64,000 bases of DNA from Luteolibacter sp044361475 (GCA_044361475.1 JBIKIR010000005.1:1-64000), one strand, 5' to 3'. Shown: positions 1 through 9,191, counted from the first letter of the stretch. Numbers and translations: made by a program. Notes: generated by a model not told the origin, from the letters alone.

Positions 1-363
1 TGGCAGGTCGGCGACACTGTACGCATCACCCATCGCGCCGAGGCGGTCCACGCGGTGACATTGACCGATTGGCAAAAGGTCGCCGCCCTTGCACCTTTCC
101 ACATTCTCACCGAAGCCACCGTGCGCGATCGCTTTGACTGGCAAGGCAAAGGCATGAGCACCGGCAGCATCCATGTCGCCCTCGTCCGTGTCTTCAAACT
201 CACCGAGCCATGGGAACTCACCTACACCACCGCCTATGGCGGATGCCGCAGCTGGATCAAGCTCCCATCTGCACCCGCCAGCAATGAAACTCCGGTAATC
301 TCATCGGATAAATTTGCAGAGATCACCAAGGTCTTCGAAGATCTCGCACAGGTCACCGCCTGA
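1..363 (+). CDS. DUF1802-like protein, C-terminal part (cut by window start)
   Basis: The frame is open from base 1 (W-Q-V-G-D-T-V-R...), so the true start lies upstream and only the last 120 residues are visible. The segment ends in a domain with the signature YGGCRSWIKLP, which I associate with the DUF1802 family of uncharacterised proteins; the match is from memory. No signal peptide or membrane segment is visible in this part. It ends 9 bases before gluQRS on the same strand and may be cotranscribed with it. Function unknown. Confidence 0.6.
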   Translation, partial: WQVGDTVRITHRAEAVHAVTLTDWQKVAALAPFHILTEATVRDRFDWQGKGMSTGSIHVALVRVFKLTEPWELTYTTAYGGCRSWIKLPSAPASNETPVISSDKFAEITKVFEDLAQVTA

Positions 364-372
364 ACCTAAACC

Positions 373-1272
373 ATGACCTTGCACCTCCAGGGCCTCACCC
401 CGGAAATCGGCAACGCGCCCATCGTCACGCGATTCGCACCAAGCCCCACCGGCCTGCTGCACATGGGTCATGCCTACGCCGGATGGGTCGCGCGAGAATT
501 GGCTCAGCAAAGCCCCAAGGGCCTTTTCCTGCTGCGCTTCGAGGACATCGACACCCCTCGCGTGAAGGCTCCCTACTACGATACGATCGAGACCGATCTG
601 CAATGGCTCGGACTTTCATGGGACGACACACCCCTGCGACAATCCACACGCAGCGACGCCTATCAATCCGCACTCGCCCAACTAAAAACCACCGGCGCAG
701 TCTACCCGTGCTTTTGCACCCGCAGCGAAATCCTCGCCGAAACCGCACGCATTCCTTCCGCACCACACGGCCCCGACGGGCCACCCTATCCAGGCACCTG
801 CCGCCCACTCAGCTCCGCCCAACAACAGGAAAAAATCGACGCAGGCATCGCACATTCCTGGAGACTCGACTCCGCACTCGCCTCAAAACTCAGCGGCCCG
901 CTCGACTTCACCGACCTGCGCTTCGGCCACACCCGCGTCGACCCATCGCTGCTCGGTGATGTGATCCTCGCCCGCAAAGACATCGGCCCGGCCTACCACC
1001 TCGCAGTCGTCGTCGACGATGCATTCCAAGGCATCACCCATGTCACCCGCGGCCAAGACCTCCTTCACTCGACGCATGTGCACCGCTTGCTTCAAGCGAT
1101 GCTAAAACTTCCGACACCAATCTACCTCCACCACCGGCTAGTCCCCGACGAAAACGGCAAACGCCTCGCGAAACGCGCCGACTCGCAATCAATCGCCTCA
1201 CTCCGCGAAGCGGGCAAATCACCGCAGGAAATTTTCACGCTGATCGAACACGCGCTGGCCAACATCACCTAG
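373..1272 (+). CDS. gluQRS: Glutamyl-Q tRNA(Asp) synthetase
   Basis: A truncated glutamyl-tRNA synthetase paralogue that attaches glutamate to queuosine at position 34 of tRNA(Asp). At 299 aa it has only the catalytic Rossmann domain and lacks the anticodon-binding half, the normal size for the family. Visible are RFAPSPTG (residues 20-27), the HIGH-type motif HMGH (30-33), a zinc site with C-x-C near 113-115 and a further Cys near 143, and a KMSKS-like KRLAKR near 262-267. The enzyme implies that the organism makes or salvages queuosine, although no que gene lies in the window. Confidence 0.9.
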   Translation: MTLHLQGLTPEIGNAPIVTRFAPSPTGLLHMGHAYAGWVARELAQQSPKGLFLLRFEDIDTPRVKAPYYDTIETDLQWLGLSWDDTPLRQSTRSDAYQSALAQLKTTGAVYPCFCTRSEILAETARIPSAPHGPDGPPYPGTCRPLSSAQQQEKIDAGIAHSWRLDSALASKLSGPLDFTDLRFGHTRVDPSLLGDVILARKDIGPAYHLAVVVDDAFQGITHVTRGQDLLHSTHVHRLLQAMLKLPTPIYLHHRLVPDENGKRLAKRADSQSIASLREAGKSPQEIFTLIEHALANIT

Positions 1273-1276
1273 AACA

Positions 1277-2578
1277 TCAACTGAAAATCGAGGTCAGCGG
1301 CTGACCCTTGTCGGCAATCTGGAACGGCCGCTTGCTCGGCGACATGATGATCTCGTTCCAGTTGAGCCCAAGCGCGTGAGCAATGGTGGCGTTGAAGTCC
1401 TGCACCGTCACGATCCCGTCCTTGACCTTCGAACCCGAGGCATCCGTTTCGCCATGCCGCATGCCACCTTTCACGCCACCACCCGCGAGCAGACAGCTGA
1501 ATGCCGACGGGTGATGATCACGCCCGCCCTGATGATCGGCGTTGATCTCCGGCGTGCGACCGAACTCCGTCGCCACCACTACCAGAGTGTCCTTGAGCTT
1601 ACCACATTTCTCCAGATCGGTGAGCAAAGCAGCGTAGGCTTGATCGAATTCTTTGCAGCGCCCTTCCACGCCCGTGAAGTTGTCAAAATGGGTATCCCAT
1701 CCGCCCAACTGCACTTCAACAAACCGCACACCATGCTCAACAAGACGGCGCGCCAACAGACAACCTTGAGCAAAACGACCCGTGCCATAAAGACTGCGCG
1801 TACTCTCCGGCTCCCGCATCAGGTCAAAGGCCTCGAGGTCTTTTGAGTTCATCAACGATACAGCATCACGATAAAGCTCCTCGTATGCTTTGACATCCAC
1901 GTTCGGATAACGCCCGTGAAACTGCCGGTTCAACTTGTCGGCCAACGAAAGTCGACGCCCGAAGTCCTCTTCCGTCACGCCATGCCCACGGTGCACATCC
2001 TTCAATCCCTCCTCCGGACTGCCAATCGGCGCCGCCGCATACTTGGCCCCGAAAAACCCGCCCCCCGTCATCTCCGGCGAACTGTCAATCGCGACATAAC
2101 CCGGCAACTCCGGATGAATCTTGCCGCCAAGTTTGAGAACCCACGACCCCAAGGACGGATGCTTGATCGTGCCACGCAAGTTGTAACTCGTATGCATGGC
2201 ATAAGCCCCCTGCTCGTGTGCGCCCTGTGTTGAATTCATCGAGTTGATCACACACACCTTGTCCATCACCCCGGCGGTCTTCTTGAGATAATGCCCGACC
2301 ATCAGGCCATCAGCATTGCTGGCAATCGCCTCGGTTTTGCCCATGACATCCTTCTTTTTCGGCTTGGGATCAAAGGTGTCGACATGGCTCATCCCTCCCG
2401 ACATGAAAAGATAAATGACATGCTTGGCCTTGCCCTGAACGGCATTCGCCGGCATCGCCGCCGCAATCGATGGTCCTAGCATGGGAAACAAATGCACACC
2501 AAGGAAGGTACGCGCCGCTCTCGACATGAAATGACGCCGCGTGAGCTCGTCAGCTTTTCGAAAATTTTGATCACTCAT
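1277..2578 (-). CDS. DUF1501 family secreted protein (sulfatase-like fold)
   Basis: A 433-aa member of the DUF1501 family, distantly related to alkaline phosphatase/sulfatase-type hydrolases and abundant in Planctomycetes and Verrucomicrobia. The N-terminus has a twin-arginine-like stretch (TRRHFMSRAARTF) followed by a hydrophobic segment, so Tat export is likely. Conserved landmarks are MSGGMSHVDTFDPKP (about residues 58-72), TEFGRTPEIN and GRDHHP near the C-terminus. It begins 4 bases after the end of the DUF1549 gene on the same strand; the two families nearly always occur as such a pair. Substrate unknown. Confidence 0.85.
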   Translation of the reverse strand: MSDQNFRKADELTRRHFMSRAARTFLGVHLFPMLGPSIAAAMPANAVQGKAKHVIYLFMSGGMSHVDTFDPKPKKKDVMGKTEAIASNADGLMVGHYLKKTAGVMDKVCVINSMNSTQGAHEQGAYAMHTSYNLRGTIKHPSLGSWVLKLGGKIHPELPGYVAIDSSPEMTGGGFFGAKYAAAPIGSPEEGLKDVHRGHGVTEEDFGRRLSLADKLNRQFHGRYPNVDVKAYEELYRDAVSLMNSKDLEAFDLMREPESTRSLYGTGRFAQGCLLARRLVEHGVRFVEVQLGGWDTHFDNFTGVEGRCKEFDQAYAALLTDLEKCGKLKDTLVVVATEFGRTPEINADHQGGRDHHPSAFSCLLAGGGVKGGMRHGETDASGSKVKDGIVTVQDFNATIAHALGLNWNEIIMSPSKRPFQIADKGQPLTSIFS

Positions 2579-2582
2579 GGTC

Positions 2583-4478
2583 TTATTGAAGAAAAATAAA
2601 TTCGGAAGACATCACCAGACAGGAAACCACATTGCGGCAACCCTCGTCACCGCGCGCCTTGAGCTCCTCCACCATCAAGTCCATCTCATCACCTTTTGGC
2701 GGGCGATTCAGGATCGCGAGATAAAGTCGACGCACCTTTTCGGCATCGGATGTCACCCCCTCAAGACTCTTGTACAAATGCGCCGAGCTGTTGTTGACCA
2801 GCTTCCCCTGTACAAAGCCATTCATCAGCGACAAAACCTGACCCACATTCGGATCCCTACTCGCTCCATCGACCACTTCACGGTCCGATGCCCCGAACAC
2901 ATAAAGCAAATGCTCGCGCGGCGCCGGCGAGGACAATTCGGATGCCCGGACCATCGGATCGGATGCCCCTCCGCCGACCGTCGACATCGACATCATCGAG
3001 CCACCGCCACCGGCCGATGAGTCCGCCTTCACCTCATGCACAAGCTTGTCGAAATAGGCACGCACATCACTTTCCGACTGTAACGCAAGCACCTCCTTGG
3101 AAAGTTGCGGCATGGTCTTCTTACCCACCAACACCGGCCGACCGGCAACCATGATGCGCTCATCCAAATGCTTCCTCGGCTTGCGGTCCGGATCCCCATC
3201 AGCAAGCGTCACCAGCGAATCCCAAATTTGCTCGGCCGACAGACGCTCGATCTTCCGCCCGTGAAAATCATCACCACCCTCGACAACCGACGAATTCGGA
3301 TTGGTTGCAAATTGGAAGGTTTTCGTCAGCAACAACACTTGCTGAAACGCACGCAAGTCGTACTTGAGCTCCCGCATCAATCCGCTCAACACCTTCACAA
3401 GATCGGGGTGATTGGTGTCCGCTGCCTCGACATACTCATCCACAGGCTCAACCACAGCCTTGCCCATCACCCGCTTCCACATCCGGTTGGCAATAACTGA
3501 GGCAAACTGATCATCAGTTTTGTTCACAACCCAGTCAGCCAACACCTTGCGCCCACCTCCCTCATCCTTGCGATCCGACATCCGCACCATTTTTCCAAAT
3601 GGTGTCTTACCCGCAACAATTTCACCTGGCTTGCCGTCACGGTATTGATAGTCAGATGGCAGGGAAATCCGCCCGGCACCGTCGCCTGCCAACGATAAGC
3701 CATAAATCGAATCCCAGACCATGCGGCCAATATGATATTCATCCGTGTTGAACTTGTCCCCCGTCACCAACTCTGTGTAGATTGAGCTCATGTACTTGTC
3801 CCCAATCGGCCCCTGGCCATGGGTGAAAGCCGCCAATTGATAGAAATCATGGCGCTCAGTCTCACCGAAAGGATCGTCATGGCATTGGGCGCACTCCATC
3901 CTCTTACCGAGAAAGATGCGCATGGTGTTGGAAATGTTGTCGAGTGGCATTCCGAGATCCCGCGTGTAATAACCCACGGCAGCCGAGTCTTTGCCCCAAC
4001 CATCACCCGACGATGAAAGCAGGCGGGTGGTGAACTGGTCCCACGGCATGTTTGACGCCACCGCTTCACGCACCCAGTGACGATATGATGTGTTGGTGGC
4101 AGTATCATTGCGCACCTCACTCACCCGCAATAGGTCATAAACCCAGTTGCTCATGTGGCTAGAATAGCCTTCCGACTTGAGCAGATGGGAAACCAACAAC
4201 TCGCGCTTTGCAGGATCCACGATCTCAAGAAAATCCAAAGCCTCCTCAGCCGTGGGGATCCTGCCAATCGCCACCAAAAATGCCCGACGCATGAAGGTCG
4301 CATCGTCCGTCACCATCGGCACATCCAGTTGCTTGGCCCGATAGAATGCCGCAATCTGCTGATCGACCCGAAAGGCTGACTTTTTTAAAAAATCCAGATC
4401 CTGCCCAACGGATTCCGCTTCAAGCGAATGCGCAAGCAATGGAAACAATAGCGGAAAAATGAAACGGCGAAAGTTCAT
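2583..4478 (-). CDS. DUF1549/DUF1553 domain protein with one CxxCH motif
   Basis: A 631-aa exported protein (signal peptide about residues 1-22) with the DUF1549 domain in the N-terminal half and DUF1553 in the C-terminal half. A single CAQCH motif near residues 195-199 could bind a c-type haem. A low-complexity Gly/Ser/Met stretch sits near residue 490. Many planctomycete and verrucomicrobial homologues carry an extra N-terminal PSCyt1 cytochrome domain; it is absent here and the protein starts directly with DUF1549. It is cotranscribed with the DUF1501 gene downstream. The biochemical role of the pair is not established. Confidence 0.85.
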   Translation of the reverse strand: MNFRRFIFPLLFPLLAHSLEAESVGQDLDFLKKSAFRVDQQIAAFYRAKQLDVPMVTDDATFMRRAFLVAIGRIPTAEEALDFLEIVDPAKRELLVSHLLKSEGYSSHMSNWVYDLLRVSEVRNDTATNTSYRHWVREAVASNMPWDQFTTRLLSSSGDGWGKDSAAVGYYTRDLGMPLDNISNTMRIFLGKRMECAQCHDDPFGETERHDFYQLAAFTHGQGPIGDKYMSSIYTELVTGDKFNTDEYHIGRMVWDSIYGLSLAGDGAGRISLPSDYQYRDGKPGEIVAGKTPFGKMVRMSDRKDEGGGRKVLADWVVNKTDDQFASVIANRMWKRVMGKAVVEPVDEYVEAADTNHPDLVKVLSGLMRELKYDLRAFQQVLLLTKTFQFATNPNSSVVEGGDDFHGRKIERLSAEQIWDSLVTLADGDPDRKPRKHLDERIMVAGRPVLVGKKTMPQLSKEVLALQSESDVRAYFDKLVHEVKADSSAGGGGSMMSMSTVGGGASDPMVRASELSSPAPREHLLYVFGASDREVVDGASRDPNVGQVLSLMNGFVQGKLVNNSSAHLYKSLEGVTSDAEKVRRLYLAILNRPPKGDEMDLMVEELKARGDEGCRNVVSCLVMSSEFIFLQ

Positions 4479-4523
4479 AACCTATGTTGCAACTCAAACA
4501 ATCTATCAACTCATGCCACTGCG

Positions 4524-4925
4524 TCAATGCAAGTCCCTGGCGAAAAAAGCCCTTGTCTGCCCCAGCACCGGCACATCGGCAGGCGCCCAATCAAATTCCT
4601 CCAACTCTTCCAGACCCACCCACGCCACGCGCTCATGGCTCATCACGGTCATTTCTCCGCCCAACATCGTGCAAACAAAAGGCCAGAGCCGGATCATCCC
4701 GCTCTCATACTCCCAACACACCGGCTCCAACGCCGCACCCACGCCTACCTCGATCCCCAATTCCTCTCGCAACTCCCTCACCAAGGCCTGCTGGGGCGAC
4801 TCACCGGGATCAACCTTACCGCCGGGAAACTCCCACATCCCGCCAAGATGCTTACCCTGCGGCCTCAAACCCGCAAGCACCCTACCCCGCTCATCGCGGA
4901 TGATTCCACACACCACTTCAATCAT
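4524..4925 (-). CDS. Nudix hydrolase, MutT-type (d)NTP pyrophosphohydrolase
   Basis: A compact 133-aa Nudix protein. The complete Nudix box runs from G36 to I58 (GKVDPGES, then REL-REELGI), providing the Mg-binding glutamates. Length and the opening MIEVVCGIIRDERGRVL match the MutT/(deoxy)nucleoside triphosphate pyrophosphohydrolase branch, which removes 8-oxo-dGTP or related nucleotides. The exact substrate cannot be read from the sequence. It is the first gene of a minus-strand group followed 45 bases later by the DUF1549/DUF1501 pair, to which it has no obvious functional link. Confidence 0.85.
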   Translation of the reverse strand: MIEVVCGIIRDERGRVLAGLRPQGKHLGGMWEFPGGKVDPGESPQQALVRELREELGIEVGVGAALEPVCWEYESGMIRLWPFVCTMLGGEMTVMSHERVAWVGLEELEEFDWAPADVPVLGQTRAFFARDLH

Positions 4926-5025
4926 GATTTCGCACGGATTAAAAACGATGAAGCCGCCGGATACTCAACCCCGGCGGCCCCATCCATGAAATGAATCAAA
5001 TCAATTGGAAAAATAGATCAAAGAA

Positions 5026-5397
5026 TCAGATAAGAGTGCCTTCTTCCTTCTTTTCCTCGGAGTCTCCGTCCTTCTTGCACTTGCCGCAGTTGCCGGCTAG
5101 TGCGCCTTCCTTCTTATCTTCGTCGCACTCCTTTTTCTCGCAATCCTTGTCCTTCTTGTCTTCGCACTTGCCACAATCAGAAAGCAAGGTTCCTTCCTGC
5201 TTCTCCTTGTCGCACTTCTTCTCACAATCTTTTTCGCACACCTTGTCGCATGCTTTCTTGTCTTCGCACTTGCCGCAATCGGAGAGCAGAGTGCCTTCTT
5301 TCTTCTCCTTGTCGCATTTGCCCTTCTCGCAGTCGTCAGCGTAGGACATCGGAATCACAAGCATGGATGCGCAGAGCGCGGTGATGAACAGTTTCAT
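5026..5397 (-). CDS. Small secreted Cys/Lys/Glu-rich tandem-repeat protein
   Basis: I do not recognise a family. The 123-aa product has a clear signal peptide (cleavage predicted after SYA, residue 20). The mature part contains 14 cysteines and almost only K, E, D, C and G. A unit of about 16 residues recurs: KEGTLLSDCGKCEDKK (33-48), QEGTLLSDCGKCEDKK (67-82) and KEGALAGNCGKCKKDG (96-111); the C-terminus EEGTLI looks like the beginning of a fourth copy. Between repeats are further Cys pairs (CDKVCEKDCEKKC, 50-62). The CxxC pairs suggest metal binding or a disulfide-rich periplasmic protein; this is inference. It is monocistronic. Confidence 0.7.
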   Translation of the reverse strand: MKLFITALCASMLVIPMSYADDCEKGKCDKEKKEGTLLSDCGKCEDKKACDKVCEKDCEKKCDKEKQEGTLLSDCGKCEDKKDKDCEKKECDEDKKEGALAGNCGKCKKDGDSEEKKEEGTLI

Positions 5398-5429
5398 GAT
5401 TTTATGGTTGGTTGTTGGTTATGGGATAC

Positions 5430-5445
5430 GGGTACGAACATACCC
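5430..5445. promoter_or_regulatory. Inverted repeat upstream of the Cys-rich gene
   Basis: GGGTA, a 6-nt spacer and TACCC form a short palindrome 33 bases before the start codon of the Cys-rich repeat gene. Its place in the probable promoter region would fit an operator. No clear -35/-10 pair was recognised, so this stays tentative. Confidence 0.3.
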
Positions 5446-5540
5446 ATCCTAGTCAGCGATGCCAGTGGAAATTTTGTCCAATATTCCCCAAAGAGGTGAA
5501 AAAAAATTCCATCCCCTTGGCGCACCGGCCCATCCTCCAC

Positions 5541-6137
5541 CTAGCCCTGTAGGGCACGCAGCGCGCCGCGCACCAACGCCTCGACGGCCGCCCCGGCATC
5601 CTCTTCAAGCACCTTGCGCACCGCTTTTCGCGCATCGACCTGCTTGTAGCCCAGCGCGAGCAAGGCCAGTTCGGCGTCCGCAGCCGACGCGCTCACGGCC
5701 CCAGCCGCCGCGTCCTGCCAGGTATCGGTCACGCCGACCTTGTCCTTGAGCTCCAAAACGATCCGCTCGGCGGTCTTTTTACCCAGACCCTTGATCCTCG
5801 ATAGTTCGGCCACATTGCCCGCCACCACACAGCTTTTGAACCGAGCCACCGGCAAACCGCTCAACACCGCCATCGCGATCGCGGGGCCGATCCCGCTCAC
5901 CCGCTCGATGAGCATCAAAAAAACATCACGTTCCTCCTCACTCGCAAAGCCGTAAAGCGTGTGTGCCGTCTCACGAATGTGCAAATGCGTCCGCAAATCC
6001 ACCTCCAGCCCCTCAACCGCATGCAGCCGGTCGAAGGTGGAAAGCGGCACCAATACCTCGTAGCCCACCCCCTGCACATCCACCACCAAGCGGTTCGGAT
6101 AAGCCTCAATCACCTTGCCACGAAGTCTTGCGATCAT
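5541..6137 (-). CDS. ruvA: Holliday junction branch migration protein RuvA
   Basis: RuvA binds four-way DNA junctions as a tetramer and loads the RuvB motor. The 198-aa length fits the family. The N-terminal OB-fold begins MIARLRGKV, the middle helix-hairpin-helix part contains VSGIGPAIAMAVLSG and IKGLGKKTAERIVLELKDK, and the C-terminal RuvB-contacting UBA-like domain ends in ALVRGALRALQG. I chose the ATG at 6137 because the family starts there; an ATG eight codons upstream (6161) is also open. ruvB and ruvC are not in the window. Confidence 0.92.
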   Translation of the reverse strand: MIARLRGKVIEAYPNRLVVDVQGVGYEVLVPLSTFDRLHAVEGLEVDLRTHLHIRETAHTLYGFASEEERDVFLMLIERVSGIGPAIAMAVLSGLPVARFKSCVVAGNVAELSRIKGLGKKTAERIVLELKDKVGVTDTWQDAAAGAVSASAADAELALLALGYKQVDARKAVRKVLEEDAGAAVEALVRGALRALQG

Positions 6138-6255
6138 TTCCATCGAAAGATGATGAACCACCCGACGCCGTCAATCCCCAAGACCGTCCACACCCGCCAA
6201 AGTTCCTGCATCAGCATTTGAAAAACCATGGCACGATGCGACACATTCGCTTTGC

Positions 6256-8529
6256 GTGACCCAACTGCCGCCAAAATTTCGCCGCGCCGCCGGCCTTGCC
6301 CTGATCCCGATCCTCCTCGCATCGGTCGCGTGGTGGGTCATCCCATGGTTCATGCCGCTGCCAAAAAATTTACTGCAAAGCGCGAGCGGCTCGAGCCTCA
6401 TCCTCGACCGCCACGGCGTCCCGCTCGCCCACCTCACGCTGCCCGATTCAACGCGATCACTACCCGTTGAATTCTCCGACCTGCCACGAACGATCATCGA
6501 CTGCACGCTCGCGGCCGAAGATAAACGCTTCTTCTCGCACGGCGGAGTCGACCTGCTAGCCACCGTCCGCGCCACCAAGGACCTCATCGCCAATCGCGAA
6601 ATCATCTCGGGCGCCTCAACAATCACCCAACAACTTATCAAAATTTCCTCAGCACCCGCACGCCGCACACCACTCACCAAAATCCGCGAATCACTGATCG
6701 CCCGCCACCTGGAAATGAAGTGGTCGAAGGCGGAAATCCTCACCGCCTATCTCAATCGGCTCGATTACGGCAACCGCCGCATCGGCATCTCCGAAGCCGC
6801 GCGCTTCTATTTTCAAAAACCCCTCGCCGACCTCTCACTTGCCGAAGCCGCCCTGCTCGCCGGCCTCCCGCAATCACCCTCACGCCTCAACCCTCTGCGC
6901 CACCCGCAACGCGCAATCAAACGCCGCGACACCGTCCTGCAACGGCTTGCCGCAGAAGAGAAATACGACGCCTCAAAAATTCGCAACGCCATCGCCGAAC
7001 CACTCGCCCTCCGCCCGCTTCGCGAACATCAAAACGCACCGTGGATCCGATCCTTCTCACGCCCGCAATCAAACGAATCAACAACCCGCTGCACGATCGA
7101 CGCGTCATTGCAAAACGACTTCGAAAAAATCGTCAGCGAAGAAACCGCAAAACTCAAAGACGCCAACCTCCGCCACGCCGCACTCGTTTGCATCCACAAC
7201 CCGACCGGTGAAATCCTCGCGCTCGTTTCCTCCGCCAATTGGCATGACCCGCGCGGCGGACAATTCAATGGCGCTCTCACCCCACGCTCACCCGGCTCCA
7301 CTCTCAAGCCCTTCACCTACCTGCTGGCGATGCAAAACAACCAACGCACTCCGGCATCGATCATCGCCGACATCCCAAGCCCCTACCGCACCCCCCAAGG
7401 ACTCGACCTCCCGGAAAATTACGACCGCAACTACCGCGGCCCAGTCACCCTCCGCACTGCCCTCGCCTGCTCGCTCAACATTCCCGCCATGCGCGAACTC
7501 AATGCTCTCGGCGGCCCCACCATCCTCCACCAAACCCTCATCGACCTCGGCCTCAAATCCCTCGGCGACAACACACTCGAATTCGGCCTCGGCCTCACCC
7601 TCGGCAATGCCCCCGTCCGCCTGCTCGAACTCACCAACGCCTACGCCACCCTCGCCCGCCTCGGCCGCCACCTCGATCCAACGCTGTACCCCGAAAAAAA
7701 ATCGCCCTCCGCACAAGGCCTCTCACTCTCACAAAGCTCGGCCTATCTGATCGCCGACATCCTCTCCGATCCCAACGCACGCGCACCCTCATTCCCACCC
7801 GGCGGCCCACTCGACCTGCCCTTTCGCTGTGCCGTGAAAACAGGCACCTCCTCCAACTACCGCGACAACTGGTGCATCGGATACACACCCGAATTCACCA
7901 TCGGCGTCTGGGCCGGCAATTTCGAAAATCAACCGATGAAAAACCTCTCCGGCATCGCCGGTGCCGCACCGATCTTTCATCGCTCGATGACCCGACTCCA
8001 CCAAAACCAAAAACCCACATGGTTCACCCGCCCAGCCGGACTCACGGAAATCACCATCGATGCCCGCAACGGAAAACTCATCCAAGCCAACCCCCAAAAC
8101 CCACACGCCCGCACCGACCTCGTGCCGACATGGAATCAACCCGCCATCGCCACGCCCGCCGATTACGATGATGCGGGCCGCACGCTGCTCGATGAAACCT
8201 ACGCCGACTGGTTCGCCAGCCCGCACAACCACCGCCACCAGGAACTCGCCCTCAACCCATCGTCCGATTCGCAGCAAACGCTGCAGATCATCAGCCCTGC
8301 CGATGGCACCACTCTGCTCATCGACCCCGACATCCCCACTCGCAGCCACCACTTCCGCCCGGTCACCAACCTCCCCGGCACCGCCCGCTGGTCCTCAAGC
8401 ACACTCCGCATCGAACCCTCCCAGCCGGAACCCCTCATCCACCTCAGCCCAGGCACCCACCAAATCACCGCCACCACCCCCCGAAACGGGCGTTCAAAAA
8501 CAATCACGATCCATGTGAAATCTCTCTGA
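6256..8529 (+). CDS. pbpC: Penicillin-binding protein 1C
   Basis: A bifunctional peptidoglycan synthase of 757 aa (GTG start). After one N-terminal membrane segment (about 12-33) comes a GT51 glycosyltransferase domain with its catalytic glutamate at E88 (AAEDKRFFSHGG) and GASTITQQLIK. The transpeptidase has the nucleophile S348 in STLK (348-351), an SLN motif (ACSLNIPAM) and KTGTSS starting at K528. The last ~90 residues form the Ig-like C-terminal domain of the PBP1C subfamily. Elsewhere pbpC usually sits beside an alpha-2-macroglobulin gene; none is next to it here. It is divergent from ruvA. Confidence 0.92.
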   Translation: MTQLPPKFRRAAGLALIPILLASVAWWVIPWFMPLPKNLLQSASGSSLILDRHGVPLAHLTLPDSTRSLPVEFSDLPRTIIDCTLAAEDKRFFSHGGVDLLATVRATKDLIANREIISGASTITQQLIKISSAPARRTPLTKIRESLIARHLEMKWSKAEILTAYLNRLDYGNRRIGISEAARFYFQKPLADLSLAEAALLAGLPQSPSRLNPLRHPQRAIKRRDTVLQRLAAEEKYDASKIRNAIAEPLALRPLREHQNAPWIRSFSRPQSNESTTRCTIDASLQNDFEKIVSEETAKLKDANLRHAALVCIHNPTGEILALVSSANWHDPRGGQFNGALTPRSPGSTLKPFTYLLAMQNNQRTPASIIADIPSPYRTPQGLDLPENYDRNYRGPVTLRTALACSLNIPAMRELNALGGPTILHQTLIDLGLKSLGDNTLEFGLGLTLGNAPVRLLELTNAYATLARLGRHLDPTLYPEKKSPSAQGLSLSQSSAYLIADILSDPNARAPSFPPGGPLDLPFRCAVKTGTSSNYRDNWCIGYTPEFTIGVWAGNFENQPMKNLSGIAGAAPIFHRSMTRLHQNQKPTWFTRPAGLTEITIDARNGKLIQANPQNPHARTDLVPTWNQPAIATPADYDDAGRTLLDETYADWFASPHNHRHQELALNPSSDSQQTLQIISPADGTTLLIDPDIPTRSHHFRPVTNLPGTARWSSSTLRIEPSQPEPLIHLSPGTHQITATTPRNGRSKTITIHVKSL

Positions 8530-8594
8530 AGAACCAAGCCGCAACCCACGTTACTACTGGCATCTTCGGCCTCGGCGATCTTCGAACCCATCCC

Positions 8595-9191
8595 TTATCC
8601 ATCCATCTCCAGCCGGTACCGCGGGATCTTGGGATCAACCTCCTGGCTCCACGCATCGATGCCTCCACGCAGGCCAAAGGTTTCATGAAGCCCATGCCCG
8701 CGAAACCACGCGACCTGATCGAGCACATGCCGACCGCTGTGATCGTACAAAAGAATCTTCGCCGCCGGATCACCGGCGAAAATCGCTTGCTGGAGCTCCT
8801 GCGTGAGAAATTCCGAAGGCTCGATCTTCACCGCCTCGTGTTCCTCTCGCGTGCGGACATCGATCAGCCGGAAGTCCTGCAGTTTCTCGTGGACCTCGAC
8901 CGGCTCGATCAGCATCGAAAGATCATGCCGGTGGCTCTCAAGCAAATGAGCAAGTACCTCCCCGGCATCCAACTCGGATCGGGCACAAAGCTCAGCCAGC
9001 GTTTCCTTGTCGGAAAACGCGCAGCTCTGGCAACCGCCGAGATGATAGCGGGCAAAAAGCGCGCGTTTGGCCCCGGGCAAGGCCTGCATGAGATCCCCCA
9101 TCGCCGAATCCGCATTCAATTCATCCGCTCGCACACCGCCACCATACCAGCCCCCGCGCCCTCGGCAACCCATCGCTTTTCCATTGTTCAT
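8595..9191 (-). CDS. DUF1858-like + rhodanese-like protein without the catalytic cysteine
   Basis: Two parts are visible. The N-terminal ~60 residues (DSAMGDLMQALPGAKRALF, then GGCQSCAF) resemble the DUF1858/ScdA_N-type helical domain with a C-x-x-C pair. The C-terminal ~110 residues have the rhodanese fold landmarks (FRLIDVRTREEHEAVKI, GLRGGIDAW), but the active-site loop reads LLYDHSGRHVLD, where active enzymes have Cys in place of D in this loop. Sulfurtransferase activity is therefore unlikely; a binding or sensing role is more plausible. Start uncertain: ATG at 9191 is used because a longer start at 9269 would overlap pssA; GTG at 9134 is an alternative. Confidence 0.75.
   Translation of the reverse strand: MNNGKAMGCRGRGGWYGGGVRADELNADSAMGDLMQALPGAKRALFARYHLGGCQSCAFSDKETLAELCARSELDAGEVLAHLLESHRHDLSMLIEPVEVHEKLQDFRLIDVRTREEHEAVKIEPSEFLTQELQQAIFAGDPAAKILLYDHSGRHVLDQVAWFRGHGLHETFGLRGGIDAWSQEVDPKIPRYRLEMDG

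Noticed and set aside
5100..5384. Open frames opposite the Cys-rich repeat gene
   Set aside because: Antisense shadows of a repetitive gene; the minus-strand product has a good signal peptide and regular repeats, the others do not.
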